Shown: positions 41,730 through 50,184 of the stretch, in pieces
Numbering within the stretch: position 1 is the first letter of the stretch
Layout: each line of letters begins with the position of its first letter
DNA from: Candidatus Nitrosopumilus salarius BD31
GTDB lineage: Archaea; Thermoproteota; Nitrososphaeria; Nitrososphaerales; Nitrosopumilaceae
NCBI RefSeq assembly: GCF_000242875.2
Contig: NZ_AEXL02000090.1
Coordinates: 1-64,000, forward strand
Direction: 5' to 3'
DNA length: 64,000 nucleotides
The notes under the pieces: model-generated
Databases searched by the model: none
What the model was told of the DNA's origin: nothing
What the model saw: the letters and a program-made list of their open reading frames with translations, nothing else
Program-made: the position numbers and the translations under genes

Positions 41730-44700
41730 ATCGTTAAAGAAAATTCTTGTACTTGGAAGTGGGGCTATCAAAATCGGAGAAGCCGGCGAGAGTCGCTAAA
41801 AACGACCGCTAATTTGACTACTCCGGAAGCCAATGCCTCAAAGCCATACGAGAAGATGGTCTGAAGAGTGTTTTAATCAATCCGAACATTGCTACAATCC
41901 AGACTGATACTAGATTTGCAGATCAAGTGTATCTTCTTCCCGTAAACCAGCAGTATGTGGAATCTATTATCGAAAAAGAAAGGCCAGACGGAATTATGCT
42001 GGCATATGGTGGTCAAACCGCTCTAAACTGTGGGGTTAGCCTAGAGGAATCTGGCGCACTCCAAAAGTATGGAGTACAAGTACTGGGAACCCAAATCAAA
42101 GGAATTCAAAAGACTGAGGATCGACAGTTGTTCAAGGATTCAATGTCTGAGTGCGACGTACCTGTATTGAGAAGCAAGACTGTCACAAATTTTGAAGATG
42201 CAAAAAAGGCAGCAGAAGAGTTGGCCTATCCTGTAATAGTTAGAGTTGCATACACTCTGGGTGGACGAGGTGGCGGAGTTGCATATAATGAAATTGAACT
42301 ACATGAAATTGTTGAGCGAGGATTCAAGGCAAGTATTGTTGGCCAAGTTCTGATTGAAGAATACATTGGACACTGGAAGCAAATTGAATATGAGGTAATG
42401 CAAGACTATGATGGAAATAACGTAATTGTATGTAACATGGAAAACATTCTTTCCATGAAAGCACACACTGGTGATAACATTGTAGTTGCACCATCACAAA
42501 CAATTGACAATCATGAATACCATATGTTACGCTCTGCCGCATTACGTGCAACTAAGCATGTTGGAATTGTCGGCGAATGCAACATCCAATATGCACTTGA
42601 ACCAAACTCTGACCGATATGTTGCAATTGAAATTAACCCACGACTTTCTCGATCTTCTGCTCTTGCAAGTAAGGCAACTGGATATCCACTTGCATACATG
42701 TCTGCAAAAATTGGACTTGGTTACAACTTATCTGAACTAGTAAACAGAATCACAAAAAATACTACAGCTTGTTTTGAACCCTCACTTGATTACATTGTAT
42801 GCAAACATCCTCGTTGGGATTTTGAAAAGTTTGAACTAGTAAACAGACGACTCGGACCTACAATGAAATCGGTTGGCGAAGTAATGGCAGTTGGAAGAAC
42901 GTTTGAGGAATCATTTCAAAAAGCAATTCGAATGCTTGACATTGGAAATGACGGACTAGTTTTGAATCGTGTAAACGGAAAAACTTACTCTGAAGAAGAA
43001 ATTGAAGACAAACTCTCTCACCATGATGATCACATTATGTACAATGTTGCAATTGCCTTGAAAATGGGGATCTCTGTTGAGAGAATCTATAAACTCTCTA
43101 CCATTGATCCTTGGTTTATTGAAAAATAAAAATATTGTAGATGTAGAATCAAAAATAAAACAATCGGAACTTGATGAATCGCTTCTATGGGAGGCAAAAA
43201 AGATGGGCTTTTCAGACAAGCAAATTGCTCGAGCCAAAGACCAAACCCCTGATGATGTGCGTGCGTTACGCAAGAAATACGGTGTATTGCCATCTGTAAA
43301 GCAAATTGACACATTAGCTGCTGAATGGCCTGCCGTGACAAACTACCTGTACCTTACATATGGAGGACACTCAAATGACATCATTATTCCTTCTGATGAA
43401 AAAGGAATTGTAGTTCTTGGTGCAGGTCCATACCGAATTGGAAGTAGTGTTGAATTTGATTGGGGTACAGTCAACATGGTATGGGGTCTACAAGAAAATG
43501 GAGAGAAGAGCGTATCTGTTGTAAACTGTAATCCTGAAACTGTCTCTACTGATTATGATATTTGTACTAGACTATACTTTGAAGAACTAACTGAAGAGCG
43601 AATTTTAGACATCAATGAGTTTGAACATCCAAAAGGAATCATTACTTGTGTTGGAGGACAGACTGCAAATAATCTTACTCCTGGACTTGCAGCACATGGA
43701 ATCCATATCTTGGGAACTAGTGCATATGATGTTGATAGAGCAGAGAACCGTTCAAAATTTAGTGCAGAGCTTGACAAACTTCACATACAGCAACCACGAT
43801 GGCAAGCATTTACCAATCTTAACGAGGCAAAAATTTTTGCCCAAGATGTTGGATTTCCAGTAATTGTTAGACCATCGTATGTTTTATCAGGTGCTGCCAT
43901 GAAAGTTGTCTGGTCTCAAGAACAACTAAAACAATATGTCCAAGAAGCAACAGATGTATCTCCGGACCATCCTGTAGTTATCTCGAAATTCATGTTAAAT
44001 TCCCTTGAAGTAGACGTTGATGGAATCAGTAATGGTAAGGAAGTTGTAATTGGTGCAATAGTTGAACACATTGACAGTGCAGGTGTTCACTCTGGTGACG
44101 CAATGATGTGCATTCCACCATGGCGTCTAAGTAACAAAATAATTGAAATCATAAATGATTATACAAAAAAGATTGCACTTACATTTAATGTCAAAGGACC
44201 ATTCAACTTACAATTTCTTATCTCCGATGATCATGTCTATGTGATTGAGCTTAACATTAGAGCATCACGTTCAATGCCATTTGTATCAAAACTAGTCAAA
44301 ACGAACCTCATATCACTTGCAGCAAAGGCAATTTTGGACAAACCCTTGCCTAAAATCCCTGAAAACAAGTGGCAGAGAATTCACAATTATGGTATCAAAG
44401 TACCACAGTTTTCCTTTATGCAATTAGAAGGGGCAGATATTGCACTGGGAGTAGAAATGCAGTCTACTGGTGAGGCTGCATGCTTCGGAAACAGCTTCTA
44501 TGATGCACTATCAAAGGGATTGATATCAGTAGGATACACTCTGCCAAAATCTGGAACTGCGTTAGTAACAGTAGGCGGTGCTCAAAATAAGGAGAAACTA
44601 GTATCTACCATTGCAAAACTCAAACAACTTGGTTTTGATATTCTGGGAACAGAGCACACTGCAGAGTTCTTTAAAGAAAAAATTGGTGAGGTACAAATAG

Positions 44701-44978
44701 TTCACAAAATTTCAGAACCTGACAGAAAACCAAATATTGCAGATCTTCTCTATGAGCGAAAGATTGACTTTATCATAAACATTCCAAGTACTTCCACTCT
44801 GGAAAAATATGTTGGGATGCTTGATGATGAATATCAAATCCGACGCAAGTCTTTGGAGTTGGGAATTCCAGTACTTACTACAATAGAATTAGCTGATTCC
44901 TTTGTAAAGACTCTTGATTGGCTAAAAAACAATAAACCTACAATTGAGCCCATTGAACCCTATGATCATTACGAATGA
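41716..44978 (+). CDS. carB: Carbamoyl-phosphate synthase large subunit, split by a 22-nt intron-like insertion and a second frameshift
   Basis: Homology begins at CTG 41716 (then PKNESLKKILVLGSGAIKIG), overlapping carA. It runs 25 codons to GEAGE and is interrupted by 22 bases (41791-41812) bringing an in-frame stop. It resumes as FDYSGSQCLKAIRED in the ORF to 43129 (first ATP-grasp: VRVAYTLGGRGGGVAYN, EINPRLSRSSALASKATGYP), stops after DPWFIEK, and continues two bases short (or one too many) from about 43125 as NIVDVESKIKQ. The second ATP-grasp (VRPSYVLSGAAMKVVW, ELNIRASRSMPFVSK) and the MGS-like allosteric domain follow. Repaired length is about 1080 residues, normal for CarB. Both synthetase halves are well conserved, which argues the gene is under selection. 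Type CDS is kept because removal of the insertion rejoins the frame exactly. Confidence 0.9.
41791..41812 (+). other. Candidate 22-nt protein-gene intron with bulge-helix-bulge motif
   Basis: Flanks: GGC GAG (41785-41790) and TTT GAC (41813 onward) encode the invariant G-E-F-D. Structure: central helix GGCG (41785-41788) pairs with CGCT (41807-41810; one G-U). The 5' bulge is AGA (41789-41791), the intron hairpin GTCG-CTAAAAA-CGAC (41792-41806), the 3' bulge AAT (41811-41813). Cutting between the second and third base of each bulge excises exactly 41791-41812. The immediate outer helix is absent, but CGGAG (41775-41779) can pair with CTCCG (41821-41825) beyond an internal loop. The insertion contains TAA in frame, so unspliced mRNA cannot give full CarB. 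Confidence 0.7.
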
Positions 44979-45025
44979 TTCTACATTTATGAAAAAAGAT
45001 AAACCTGTTTACTACAATTTAGTAT

Positions 45026-45478
45026 ATGGCAAAAAAGTTCTCTGATGATGAGCTTGATGAAGTCTTAAACAAGATTGAGAAGTTTGAAAATGACGGAATA
45101 AGATTTGTTCATCTAAAAAATAGTGTGAAAAAAAATTATGTCAACACAAAGATTGCAGAGTTCAAACTCAAAGACATCTTGGTGTTTCTTGATGAAAATG
45201 GATTGGTTCAAAGAATTCCTTTTGATGATAAACCTGGCTTTCATGATTTGACTCTGTACAGAATATCTGAAAAAGGACGCAAGCTAGTTGATACATTTAA
45301 CCGTGATCCTAATGATGATTGGAATAAGAATAGCTATCTAGCAAATGTCTTGTGTCTAAACTGTGGTTATTCTTATGAAGTTCGAGTTGTATATTCTGAG
45401 ACCGTAAAAATCTGGGCAAAATCTCAAAGATGCTATAATTGTGCTCATAAGGCAACGTTTGTTACAAAGTCTGTTTAA
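45026..45478 (+). CDS. Winged-helix / zinc-ribbon protein
   Basis: 150 residues. The N-terminal half (KFSDDELDEVLNKIEKF...VLVFLDENGLVQRIP...LYRISEKGRKLVD) resembles a winged helix-turn-helix with the typical terminal strand pair. The C-terminal half has a zinc ribbon, C-x2-C in CLNCGYSY and C-x2-C in CYNCAHKA, 29 residues apart. Likely nucleic-acid binding. 47 bases after carB; its stop overlaps the convergent metallophosphoesterase stop by four bases. Confidence 0.6.
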   Translation: MAKKFSDDELDEVLNKIEKFENDGIRFVHLKNSVKKNYVNTKIAEFKLKDILVFLDENGLVQRIPFDDKPGFHDLTLYRISEKGRKLVDTFNRDPNDDWNKNSYLANVLCLNCGYSYEVRVVYSETVKIWAKSQRCYNCAHKATFVTKSV

Positions 45479-46227
45479 ATTACTTGCTCTATATTTGATT
45501 CATTTCCAATAATTGTTCCATCAAGTGTTATTATTTTTGCAGAAGTCACTGGTTTTATCTTGTCGATGATTGGTGAGATTGATTTTTTGTAATGTTTTCT
45601 GTATGTTGCATAAAAATATCTGTTAAATGATGGTATGATGATTATTTCTATCTCTCCAGATTTATTTGGAAATATTTTTTCTTTTTCCGTCTTTATTGAC
45701 ACCCAAACTCTTTGACCATTAATTATGGATTCTTCTTGGAAAAACACCGGATGAATATGACCCATGATAATTTTGTTTACATGTGAAAAATTCTCTGAAG
45801 GCATTGTATGTCCATGTGTTAATAACACATTATCTTGCACCATTCCAGTTGAACTGATCATAGATATATTGTCTGGAATCAATCTCTGAATATTGGCATC
45901 ATGATTTCCTGGAATTAGTATCACTTCACATTTTTCTCCAACCTCTTTGAAAAATCTTGGAACTTCATCCCATTCGTTTCTTGAAATGCTTTTGATACTT
46001 GATTTGATGTCCCCTAATAAAATTACAGAGTCTGGTTTTTCTGATTCTATTATCTCTAATACTTCTTGAATTGTTTCATTGATTGTGGAATTTTTTCCAA
46101 CAAAAATTTCGTTTGATGTCATGTTACTTTCAAATCCTATGTGCAAATCTGTGATTACAATGTTCTTTTTTTCTCCCTCTATGATTAATGCAGGCTTTGT
46201 TGACAATATTCTAATTTGCGGCATCAA
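45475..46227 (-). CDS. Calcineurin-like metallophosphoesterase
   Basis: 250 residues. Dimetal motifs in order: DLHIGFE (about 27), GDIKSS (about 74), GNHDAN (about 108), THGHTMP (about 136) and MGHIHP (about 155). The archaeal MJ0037-like family, often encoded near helicases or Lhr, is thought to hydrolyse phosphodiesters in nucleic acid or nucleotides. Leftward gene, divergent from the SWIM protein gene. Confidence 0.85.
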   Translation of the reverse strand: MMPQIRILSTKPALIIEGEKKNIVITDLHIGFESNMTSNEIFVGKNSTINETIQEVLEIIESEKPDSVILLGDIKSSIKSISRNEWDEVPRFFKEVGEKCEVILIPGNHDANIQRLIPDNISMISSTGMVQDNVLLTHGHTMPSENFSHVNKIIMGHIHPVFFQEESIINGQRVWVSIKTEKEKIFPNKSGEIEIIIIPSFNRYFYATYRKHYKKSISPIIDKIKPVTSAKIITLDGTIIGNESNIEQVI

Positions 46228-46258
46228 AGTTATACCTTGGATATGTGATTAAACCCTT

Positions 46259-46561
46259 ATGAACAAAGACCTAGGACGCATCCAATCAATAGTTTCTGAA
46301 AAACGCGTCAAACTGCATATTTTTGAGCCTAGTCAGAGAAAAATATGGACCGTAGTTGGTGTCGGAGAAGAGCATTGGATAGATCCTGATGACAAATATT
46401 GCTCTTGTCCTGGATTTTATTTTGGGCAATTAACTGGAAAAACTTCTTGCTATCATCTAGAATCTACAGAACTAGCTAGGAAGGAGAATTTAGTTGAAAA
46501 AATTATTTTTTCTGATGATGAATTTTCTGATTTTCTTTCAGGATTAATTTCTGATTTGTAA
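46259..46561 (+). CDS. SWIM zinc-finger protein
   Basis: 100 residues. The SWIM pattern C-x-C...C-x-H is present as KYCSCPGFYFG...GKTSCYHL (about residues 48-67), preceded by WTVVGVGEEHWID and followed by an acidic tail. SWIM domains bind DNA or protein; a stand-alone one often pairs with RadA-like recombinase paralogues. No such partner is adjacent here. Confidence 0.75.
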   Translation: MNKDLGRIQSIVSEKRVKLHIFEPSQRKIWTVVGVGEEHWIDPDDKYCSCPGFYFGQLTGKTSCYHLESTELARKENLVEKIIFSDDEFSDFLSGLISDL

Positions 46562-46609
46562 TGATTTGTTATTCGAACGTGTTAATAACTAGAAAAAATA
46601 TACAAAATT

Positions 46610-46861
46610 ATGGATGACGACCAACAAAATACTGAAATTGAAAAAATAGCAAACCTGATGGTTCATGATAATATTTCATTTGATGAACAAGATACTACTA
46701 AACTGGAAAAATACAAAAATCTAATCAAAGAAGATTGTAGCCTTGATGATGATGATGCAATGAAGTTAGTTTTTGAAACCTTGTTGTATAGAAAACTAAA
46801 AAGTGCTGACTCTGGTGATCTACTAGAGAAAGGTACTGATTTTGGTGCTGGATTCAGTTAA
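46610..46861 (+). CDS. Small acidic hypothetical protein
   Basis: 83 residues, acidic and helical (DDDQQNTEIEKIANLMV, SLDDDDAMKLVFETLLYRKL). Ends directly against the convergent 46862-47158 gene. No cysteine, membrane helix or known motif. Confidence 0.5.
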   Translation: MDDDQQNTEIEKIANLMVHDNISFDEQDTTKLEKYKNLIKEDCSLDDDDAMKLVFETLLYRKLKSADSGDLLEKGTDFGAGFS

Positions 46862-47158
46862 CTATAACGTAACAGTGTCAACATCCTCTTTTGAGACGCC
46901 TTTCCAAAGACCGATCATTCCTTCTGGTTTTACTTCTTCAATCTTGGTGATTTGTTGAATCTTTATGTGATCTGGATTCGGTGGCATCCATAACATTGCC
47001 ATGTAATCTCCTACATTTCCAACTTTATTTGGTAATGCCATGATGATTTTCTCACTTGCAAATCCCTTTGAGCCAAGTGCTGTGTTTGCTTTTTCTCTAA
47101 GATCCATTCTTCCATGTAGGAACAAATAGACATCTTTTCCAGTATCAATTTCTGTCAT
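46862..47158 (-). CDS. Conserved hypothetical small protein
   Basis: 98 residues, mixed alpha/beta (VYLFLHGRMDLREKANTALGSKGFASEKI, YMAMLWMPPNPDHIKIQQI). The IMALPNKVGNVGDYMAMLW centre looks structured, but I recognise no family. Divergent from the ATP synthase F subunit gene. Confidence 0.55.
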   Translation of the reverse strand: MTEIDTGKDVYLFLHGRMDLREKANTALGSKGFASEKIIMALPNKVGNVGDYMAMLWMPPNPDHIKIQQITKIEEVKPEGMIGLWKGVSKEDVDTVTL

Positions 47159-47245
47159 GAATTCACTGGTTTTTCAGAGTAAATCAATCTTTCCTGAACT
47201 TATACGCCAAAAAGGGTTAAATTAGAATGAACGAAATTCATAACT

Positions 47246-47539
47246 GTGAAAATCTTCACCGTTGGCAGTAAATCCTTTGTAACTAGTTTCCAATTAGCTG
47301 GAATTCCAGGAATAATTTCTGAAACTCCTCAAAAGGCATTGGACCAAATTAGAACACTAACTGATGATTCTGATGTTGGGTTGGTACTGGTAAGTGACGA
47401 TATCACAGAATCAATCAATGATGAATTAACATCCCTCAGATCTGAAAAATCGACTCTTGTATTTGCACTGCCTGCAGCTGGAAGTGAAAAATCTGAAGTC
47501 GACTATAGATTAATGCTCAAGAAAATCCTCGGTGTATAG
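47246..47539 (+). CDS. atpF: A-type ATP synthase subunit F
   Basis: 97 residues, GTG start. Pattern KIFTVGSKSFVTSFQLAGIPG, then VGLVLVSDDITESI, and a C-terminal helix DYRLMLKKILGV, matching the V/A-ATPase F subunit (Rossmann-like domain plus helix of the central stalk). It stands apart from other atp genes here, which in this lineage may be separated; the assignment rests on the fold pattern and size. Confidence 0.75.
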   Translation: MKIFTVGSKSFVTSFQLAGIPGIISETPQKALDQIRTLTDDSDVGLVLVSDDITESINDELTSLRSEKSTLVFALPAAGSEKSEVDYRLMLKKILGV

Positions 47540-47580
47540 TTCTTTTAATCTACTTATAATCAACTCTCTAATGCTCTACC

Positions 47581-48609
47581 ATGAAAACTGCATCTGTCAA
47601 AGAATCTGGTGTAATTTCAGTTGATGATGTAGAGACACCACAGCTAAACTCTGGAGATATTCTAATCCAGATGGAATCTTGTGGGATATGCGGTTCTGAT
47701 TTGGAAAAAGTCTTTGGCCACTATGGTCAACCATCGATGCGTTTAGGTCATGAACCAGCTGGTATAGTTTTAGATGTTGGGTCCAATGTAACATCATTCA
47801 AAAAAGGTGATAGAGTCTTCACACATCACCACGTCCCTTGCTATGATTGTCATTTTTGCAATCACGGCAATGAAACAATGTGTCCAAAATATTATGAAAC
47901 TAATCTTTCTCCATGTGGTTTATCTGAAAAATATATTGTTCCAGCTTGGAATGTTTCTCATGATGGTGTATTGAAAATCTCTGAGAAGACAAGTTTTGAG
48001 GAAGCAGCACTGATTGAGCCACTTGCTTGCTGTGTTAGAGCGTGGACTAAATTCCCTTACCAACAAGGTGATTCAGCTGCCATTTTTGGGGTTGGTCCAA
48101 CTGGCATGATGCATGTGATGTTAGCTCATGCAAAAAAGTTTTCAAAAATTTTCTGTTTGGATGTCAATGACTTTCGATTGAATTTTGCAAAAAAATTCAA
48201 CATTACTGAATCTATCAACTCTATGGATGAAAACAGAAAACAAAAGATTCTTGATACTACTGATGGGCTAGGTGTGGATGTGGCAATTGTTGCAACAAGT
48301 AGCCTCAAAGCACTAGAAGATGCAATTGGAATTGTTCGCAAAGGAGGATCTGTAATGATGTTCGGCGTACCTTCAAAAGGTGCAATGATGAATTTGGATA
48401 TGAGTATAATTTACTCTAAAGAAATAACTCTGGTTACTAGCTACGCTGCATCTGACAAGGACACAACTGAAGCATTGAATTTAATCGAATCATCTCAGAT
48501 TGATGTCAAGCAACTAATCACTCACACTTACTCCATAAATGATTCCCAAAAAGCATTTGATCATGCACGTACAGGTGAGAATGCAATGAAAATAATTATT
48601 ACAAAATAA
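47581..48609 (+). CDS. Zinc-dependent medium-chain alcohol dehydrogenase
   Basis: 342 residues. Catalytic zinc ligands in CGICGSD (Cys37) and GHEPAG (His61), structural zinc set CYDCHFCNHGNETMC (four Cys), and the NAD(P) Rossmann site AIFGVGPTGMMHVMLA. Closest in pattern to threonine or sorbitol dehydrogenase-like enzymes. Physiological substrate unknown. Precedes the aldolase gene by 46 bases. Confidence 0.88.
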   Translation: MKTASVKESGVISVDDVETPQLNSGDILIQMESCGICGSDLEKVFGHYGQPSMRLGHEPAGIVLDVGSNVTSFKKGDRVFTHHHVPCYDCHFCNHGNETMCPKYYETNLSPCGLSEKYIVPAWNVSHDGVLKISEKTSFEEAALIEPLACCVRAWTKFPYQQGDSAAIFGVGPTGMMHVMLAHAKKFSKIFCLDVNDFRLNFAKKFNITESINSMDENRKQKILDTTDGLGVDVAIVATSSLKALEDAIGIVRKGGSVMMFGVPSKGAMMNLDMSIIYSKEITLVTSYAASDKDTTEALNLIESSQIDVKQLITHTYSINDSQKAFDHARTGENAMKIIITK

Positions 48610-48655
48610 GAAAGGCTTAAGAAAGGTATTTCTTTTCAAAAAAAATCGAAGAAAT

Positions 48656-49567
48656 ATGGATTGGGGATTACAAAACAGATTATCTAGTATAATTAAACCA
48701 CAAAATAACCGCGCACTAATGCTTGCAGTAGACCACGGATACTTTCTTGGCCCGACTGAAAAATTAGAAAACCCAAAGAAGGTCATTGCACCACTTTTGA
48801 AATACTGTGACTCATTGATGGTCACTCGCGGTGTTCAGAGAACATCTGTTTCTGCAACTACTGATACTCCAATGGTATTGAGAGTATCTGGCGGTTCTAG
48901 CATTATAGGTGAGGATCTATCTCAAGAAGACATTACAGTATCAATCCAAGATGCAATCCGACTTAATGCAAGCGCACTTGCGATGTCTATCTTTGTTGGC
49001 TCAAAATATGAATATCAAACTATTGTAAATCTTGGAAAATTAGTCAGTGAGGCTGAATCATATGGAATTCCAGTTTTAGCTGTTACTGCGGTTGGAAAAG
49101 AACTAGGAAAGGATGCAAGATATCTCTCACTTGCTTGCAGAGTTGCAGCAGAACAAGGTGCTCACATTGTCAAGACATACTACTGTGATAATTTTGAAAA
49201 AGTTGTTCAATCATGTCCTGTTCCAATCATTGTTGCAGGTGGAAAGAAAATTCCTGAGCGTGATGCTTTACAATTAACATTTAATGCAATCAAAGGTGGT
49301 GCAGTTGGAGTTGATATGGGTCGAAACATCTGGCAATCAGAACATCCAGTTGCAATGATTCGTGCAGTACGATCTATAGTACATGGAAACTCAAATGTTG
49401 ATCAAGCATTCAAACTATATCAAAAATTAGTCAGTGAGGAATCCAAAAATCGACCAAAGAACAAAAACAAACCAAACAATCCTAATCAAAACAAATCAAA
49501 GAACAAAAACAAACCAAACAATCCTAATCAAAACAAATCAAAGAACCCCAATCCTTCAAAGAAATAG
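48656..49567 (+). CDS. DeoC/FbaB-type class I aldolase with repetitive Asn/Lys tail
   Basis: 303 residues. TIM barrel with ALMLAVDHGYFLGPTEKLENP at the start, YYCDNFEKVVQSCPVPIIVAGGKK (Lys for the Schiff base would be the VK in HIVKTYY), and GAVGVDMGRNIWQSEHP. The LsrF/fructose-bisphosphate aldolase class I group also includes ADH-synthase of archaeal aromatic synthesis, so the substrate is not fixed. The last 45 residues are a low-complexity tail (KNKNKPNNPNQNKS) encoded by a 42-base tandem repeat, not part of the fold. Confidence 0.8.
   Translation: MDWGLQNRLSSIIKPQNNRALMLAVDHGYFLGPTEKLENPKKVIAPLLKYCDSLMVTRGVQRTSVSATTDTPMVLRVSGGSSIIGEDLSQEDITVSIQDAIRLNASALAMSIFVGSKYEYQTIVNLGKLVSEAESYGIPVLAVTAVGKELGKDARYLSLACRVAAEQGAHIVKTYYCDNFEKVVQSCPVPIIVAGGKKIPERDALQLTFNAIKGGAVGVDMGRNIWQSEHPVAMIRAVRSIVHGNSNVDQAFKLYQKLVSEESKNRPKNKNKPNNPNQNKSKNKNKPNNPNQNKSKNPNPSKK
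49456..49546 (+). repeat. 42-bp tandem repeat encoding an Asn/Lys/Pro tail
   Basis: Two consecutive identical 42-base units (49456-49497, 49498-49539) and the first seven bases of a third, at the 3' end of the aldolase gene. Each unit adds 14 residues. In-frame expansion without affecting the barrel. Confidence 0.85.
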
Positions 49568-49571
49568 AAAA

Positions 49572-50027
49572 TCAATTAATCTTTGATAGGTGAATGTGTG
49601 CAATTTTCCATGTTGGTTGTTTTACTAGTACAAATGTTGCTCTTCCGTTAACTATCATGTGCTCTCCCGTGTATGCTTTGGTATCTACTAGCATTCCTTT
49701 TTGAATCAATTCAAATGCAACAACTGCAGCATCCCCAAATATGCTGATCTTTGGATTTTTAATTTCATAGGTATAGTCTGAGATGCTTACAAATCGTAAC
49801 TCTTCTAATTCTATCGTGTTTTGATAATCTTTAAGATCATAAGGTGGTAAATCACTAAAGCTTGAAAATCTAGGATCGTTTAGGTGAATATCTTTTAGAA
49901 TGCCTAAATCTTTTGTTATTCCTGCCTCGAATAACGACTCAATAATTTTTATAATTTCTTCATTGTCTGTCAAAACAGTCATTCGGAATATGAAAATTCT
50001 CAGTTTAAGTCTTCTGTATGATTGCAA
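49572..50027 (-). CDS. SnoaL/NTF2-like protein
   Basis: 151 residues from the first start, 136 if translation begins at MTVLTDNEEIIKIIESLFEAG (49982), which fits the family better. The cone-shaped NTF2-like pattern appears as ISIFGDAAVVAFEL, YTGEHMIVNGRATFVLVKQ and PTWKIAHIHLSK (typical end W-K-I-x-H-x-H). Probable ligand-binding or SnoaL_3-type enzyme, unspecified. Confidence 0.75.
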   Translation of the reverse strand: MQSYRRLKLRIFIFRMTVLTDNEEIIKIIESLFEAGITKDLGILKDIHLNDPRFSSFSDLPPYDLKDYQNTIELEELRFVSISDYTYEIKNPKISIFGDAAVVAFELIQKGMLVDTKAYTGEHMIVNGRATFVLVKQPTWKIAHIHLSKIN

Positions 50028-50093
50028 ACAAAATTACGATTATTATTTAGAGAATCTTTATTAATTATCAGTTGGTGATTTTTTTTGATTTGA

Positions 50094-50153
50094 ATGAGCA
50101 GCACATTAACTGAATTTATTGGCAATGATTTGCCTCTTGTAGTTTCACTGTAA
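50094..50153 (+). CDS. Possible leader peptide upstream of ilvB
   Basis: 19 codons, 31 bases before ilvB. The peptide (MSSTLTEFIGNDLPLVVSL) has four Leu, two Val and one Ile. A leader rich in the pathway's end products is the design of attenuator peptides in bacteria. No alternative hairpin pair was worked out and archaeal attenuation of this type is unproven, so this may be chance. Confidence 0.2.
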   Translation: MSSTLTEFIGNDLPLVVSL

Positions 50154-50184
50154 AGTGTGCTCAAAAATTTACTAGCTTAAAATT

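Noticed and set aside
43077-43129. Separate carB2 gene starting at ATG 43077
   Set aside because: The first 17 codons are a shadow of the carB end (no similarity before NKNIVDVE), so it is a frameshift continuation rather than a proven separate gene. A real split remains possible and is listed as a finding.
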